In this document: positions 4,851-6,263 of the stretch, piece by piece
Numbering within the stretch: the first letter of the stretch is position 1
Layout: each line of letters opens with the position of its first letter
Assembly: GCA_964393875.1 (NCBI GenBank)
Contig: CAYMUZ010000161.1
Coordinates: 1 to 6,263 of the forward strand
Direction of reading: 5' to 3'
Source of the DNA: JAHFHB01 sp964393875
GTDB taxonomy: Bacteria; Omnitrophota; Omnitrophia; Omnitrophales; Aquincolibacteriaceae
Length of the DNA stretch: 6,263 bases
Translations under genes and position numbers: made by a program
The notes under the pieces: generated by a model
The model's input: the letters and a program-made list of their open reading frames with translations, nothing else
What the model was told of the DNA's origin: nothing
Database searches by the model: none

Positions 4851-6263
4851 CTAGGGGAATTGTAGACCATTTATCTCGAGCTGTAAACTCCCAACCTCAC
4901 CCCCACCGGCGACAGAGGTTCCGTCGACCACAACATTAATCTGTTTGATACGCGTCAAATCGACACTCCCCGCAAGAAGCGAGCTGAGGTACTGATAATA
5001 ACGACGGGTCAGATCAATCCCCGTGGCATAAAGAATCGCTCTTTTCCCATCCGCATCATCAATTTCAATCTTGACTTTCTTTGCCGTGCTGGAATTCAAG
5101 CCGAAAACAACTCGGCTTCCGCTTGAAAGATCAGCTCCGTTTGGCTGGGTTCCCGTCGGGTTAAAGTTGATGGTAAACCCGGCAAACCCATTCCCGCTAA
5201 CATCGTAATTGAGTGTTGTTACAGATTGCGAGTTGCGGGTCACTCCCCCCGGATTTCCAGAGCTGAAAAATTGTGCCTGCGGGGTCCCCGGCAGATTTGA
5301 AATATCTGTGCTTGATAACGTTGAATCAGGCGTCAAGTTCTGCGATGAGGCGAGGTGCTGAAAATCAATTGCCTTCACCAGAAAGTCCCCGCGGATATCT
5401 CCGGTTGCGTTCTGATCAATAATCAAAAATACCTTCTGCACATTCTCCAAACGAGTCTCATTGGGAAGAGCAATCGTTATTTTTTTCGTTGCCGCACTCG
5501 CCGGCATAGCAACGGTCGTACTGTACACAAGCTGGTCATTGGAATCTTTAAGCTCGACCTTAATCGAACCCGGAGCATCCACGGCCGTGTAGACGATCTC
5601 AAGCTGATTGGCGCGTGCATTGTAAGTCTGGTTCAGATTCCAAAACTGACCGCCAAATCCATTTTGAAGCGCTCCGTAGCCAAATTGCGTTCCGGTAATC
5701 TGCGTAGGCGTTGTCGGAAAATTGTTGATGGCTCCTTCTGAGGTGAAGTTATTCAAAACCGCAAACGACCTATCCGGGAACTCCGGAGGAGTCACCACCT
5801 GCGAAGCCGTGCGTAAAATATTCATCGACACGCTGTCGTAGAGGGTATTGAACGCGATTTCGAGATTACGGTTTTCGAGGTAGAGATTAAAGTAATCTGT
5901 GCTGTTTCCGGCCAGCGCAATTACCGTTGCCCCAATGTCAATTCCAAGATACAAGTGGGCAATCTCACTGTTGGATCGTGCGCTATCCAGGAACCCGCGA
6001 ATTCCCATTAAATTGGGGAGATCGTCCTCGATTTTATCAAGCCAGTTGAGGACATCCAGAGGATCCACGGCCAGTGCACTGGCAAGGGCGTAAGTGGAGC
6101 CAAGATCTGAAAGAACATCAAGCCCGGTCTCTGCGACATCCTGAATACCGATACGCCCAAAATAACCGGCGTTGGGTGTTTCACTCGCCGAAAGAAACCC
6201 AGGAATCCGCAATTTCTCGGCATAGTCTGCCTGCGTCACAAGATGGTTGTAGGCCGCATTGCG
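4851..6263 (-). CDS. C-terminal part of a large glycoamylase-like protein with two tandem beta-sandwich modules (5' end beyond window)
   Basis: The frame is open from the right edge (first visible codons RNAAYNHLV) to TAG at 4853-4851, giving 470 residues. A GTG at 6239 is in frame, but coding-like sequence continues upstream of it, so I treat the gene as partial. Residues about 1-145 are helical. The sequence PGFLSASETPNAGYFGRIG, then STYALASALAVDPLDVLNWL, GIRGFLDSA and YLGIDIGATVIAL matches the order of elements at the C-terminal end of glycoamylase-like (alpha/alpha-toroid) domains, where 'GFxDA', 'IGIDQGPIV' and a short helix occur. The usual Q and P of the last motif are changed to I and A. 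Residues about 165-303 and 325-470 are two divergent beta-sandwich units. Each has an L/V-x-V-x-L strand with a KVELKD or KVKIEIDD element, then a VQKVFLIIDQ or IKQINVVVDG element, and ends in AIDF or INGLQF. This resembles CBM11/galactose-binding-like folds. Binding or processing of the exported glycan is inferred. Confidence 0.72.
   Translation of the reverse strand, partial: RNAAYNHLVTQADYAEKLRIPGFLSASETPNAGYFGRIGIQDVAETGLDVLSDLGSTYALASALAVDPLDVLNWLDKIEDDLPNLMGIRGFLDSARSNSEIAHLYLGIDIGATVIALAGNSTDYFNLYLENRNLEIAFNTLYDSVSMNILRTASQVVTPPEFPDRSFAVLNNFTSEGAINNFPTTPTQITGTQFGYGALQNGFGGQFWNLNQTYNARANQLEIVYTAVDAPGSIKVELKDSNDQLVYSTTVAMPASAATKKITIALPNETRLENVQKVFLIIDQNATGDIRGDFLVKAIDFQHLASSQNLTPDSTLSSTDISNLPGTPQAQFFSSGNPGGVTRNSQSVTTLNYDVSGNGFAGFTINFNPTGTQPNGADLSSGSRVVFGLNSSTAKKVKIEIDDADGKRAILYATGIDLTRRYYQYLSSLLAGSVDLTRIKQINVVVDGTSVAGGGEVGSLQLEINGLQFP

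Noticed and set aside
4851..6239. GTG at 6239 as the true start of the glycoamylase-like gene (462 residues).
   Set aside because: The frame stays open to the window edge with plausible coding sequence (RNAAYNHL), there is no ribosome site before the GTG, no signal peptide follows, and the visible domain would lack most of its length.

Overview
The window holds six genes, all on the minus strand and all reading right to left. They look like one exopolysaccharide or capsule export operon of the Wzx/Wzy-dependent type. Two of the genes are cut by the window edges. Gene-to-gene gaps are 3 to 66 bases. I see no tRNA, rRNA, CRISPR array, insertion sequence or convincing factor-independent terminator.

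In transcription order: (1) 6263-4851, the C-terminal 470 residues of a large protein. It has a glycoamylase-like helical end followed by two beta-sandwich modules, and its start lies beyond the right edge. (2) 4784-4308, a small secreted protein of unknown function with a loose FecR-like look and a Pro/Ala-rich tail. (3) 4297-3059, an outer-membrane beta-barrel of the BBP2 type. (4) 2998-2402, a short periplasmic polysaccharide-export (OPX/Wza-family) protein. (5) 2398-464, a Wzz/Wzc-type co-polymerase fused to a BY-kinase domain with a tyrosine-rich tail. (6) 449-1, the N-terminal 149 residues of an O-antigen ligase/Wzy-polymerase-like membrane protein that was missing from simple complete-ORF calling because it runs off the left edge.

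Working model (inference): the Wzy-like protein polymerises the glycan at the inner membrane. The BY-kinase co-polymerase controls chain length and connects to the periplasmic OPX protein. The adjacent beta-barrel gives the outer-membrane pore that the short OPX protein appears unable to form. The upstream glycoamylase-like protein with sugar-binding-like modules may trim, modify or hold the product.

Organism: a Gram-negative (diderm) bacterium, shown by the outer-membrane barrel, the OPX protein and Sec signal peptides. Base composition is roughly balanced. The combination of a large glycoamylase-like protein with CBM-like modules, a BBP2 barrel, a short OPX and a Wzc fusion reminds me of uncultivated lineages such as Omnitrophota, but that is an impression and not something the sequence proves.
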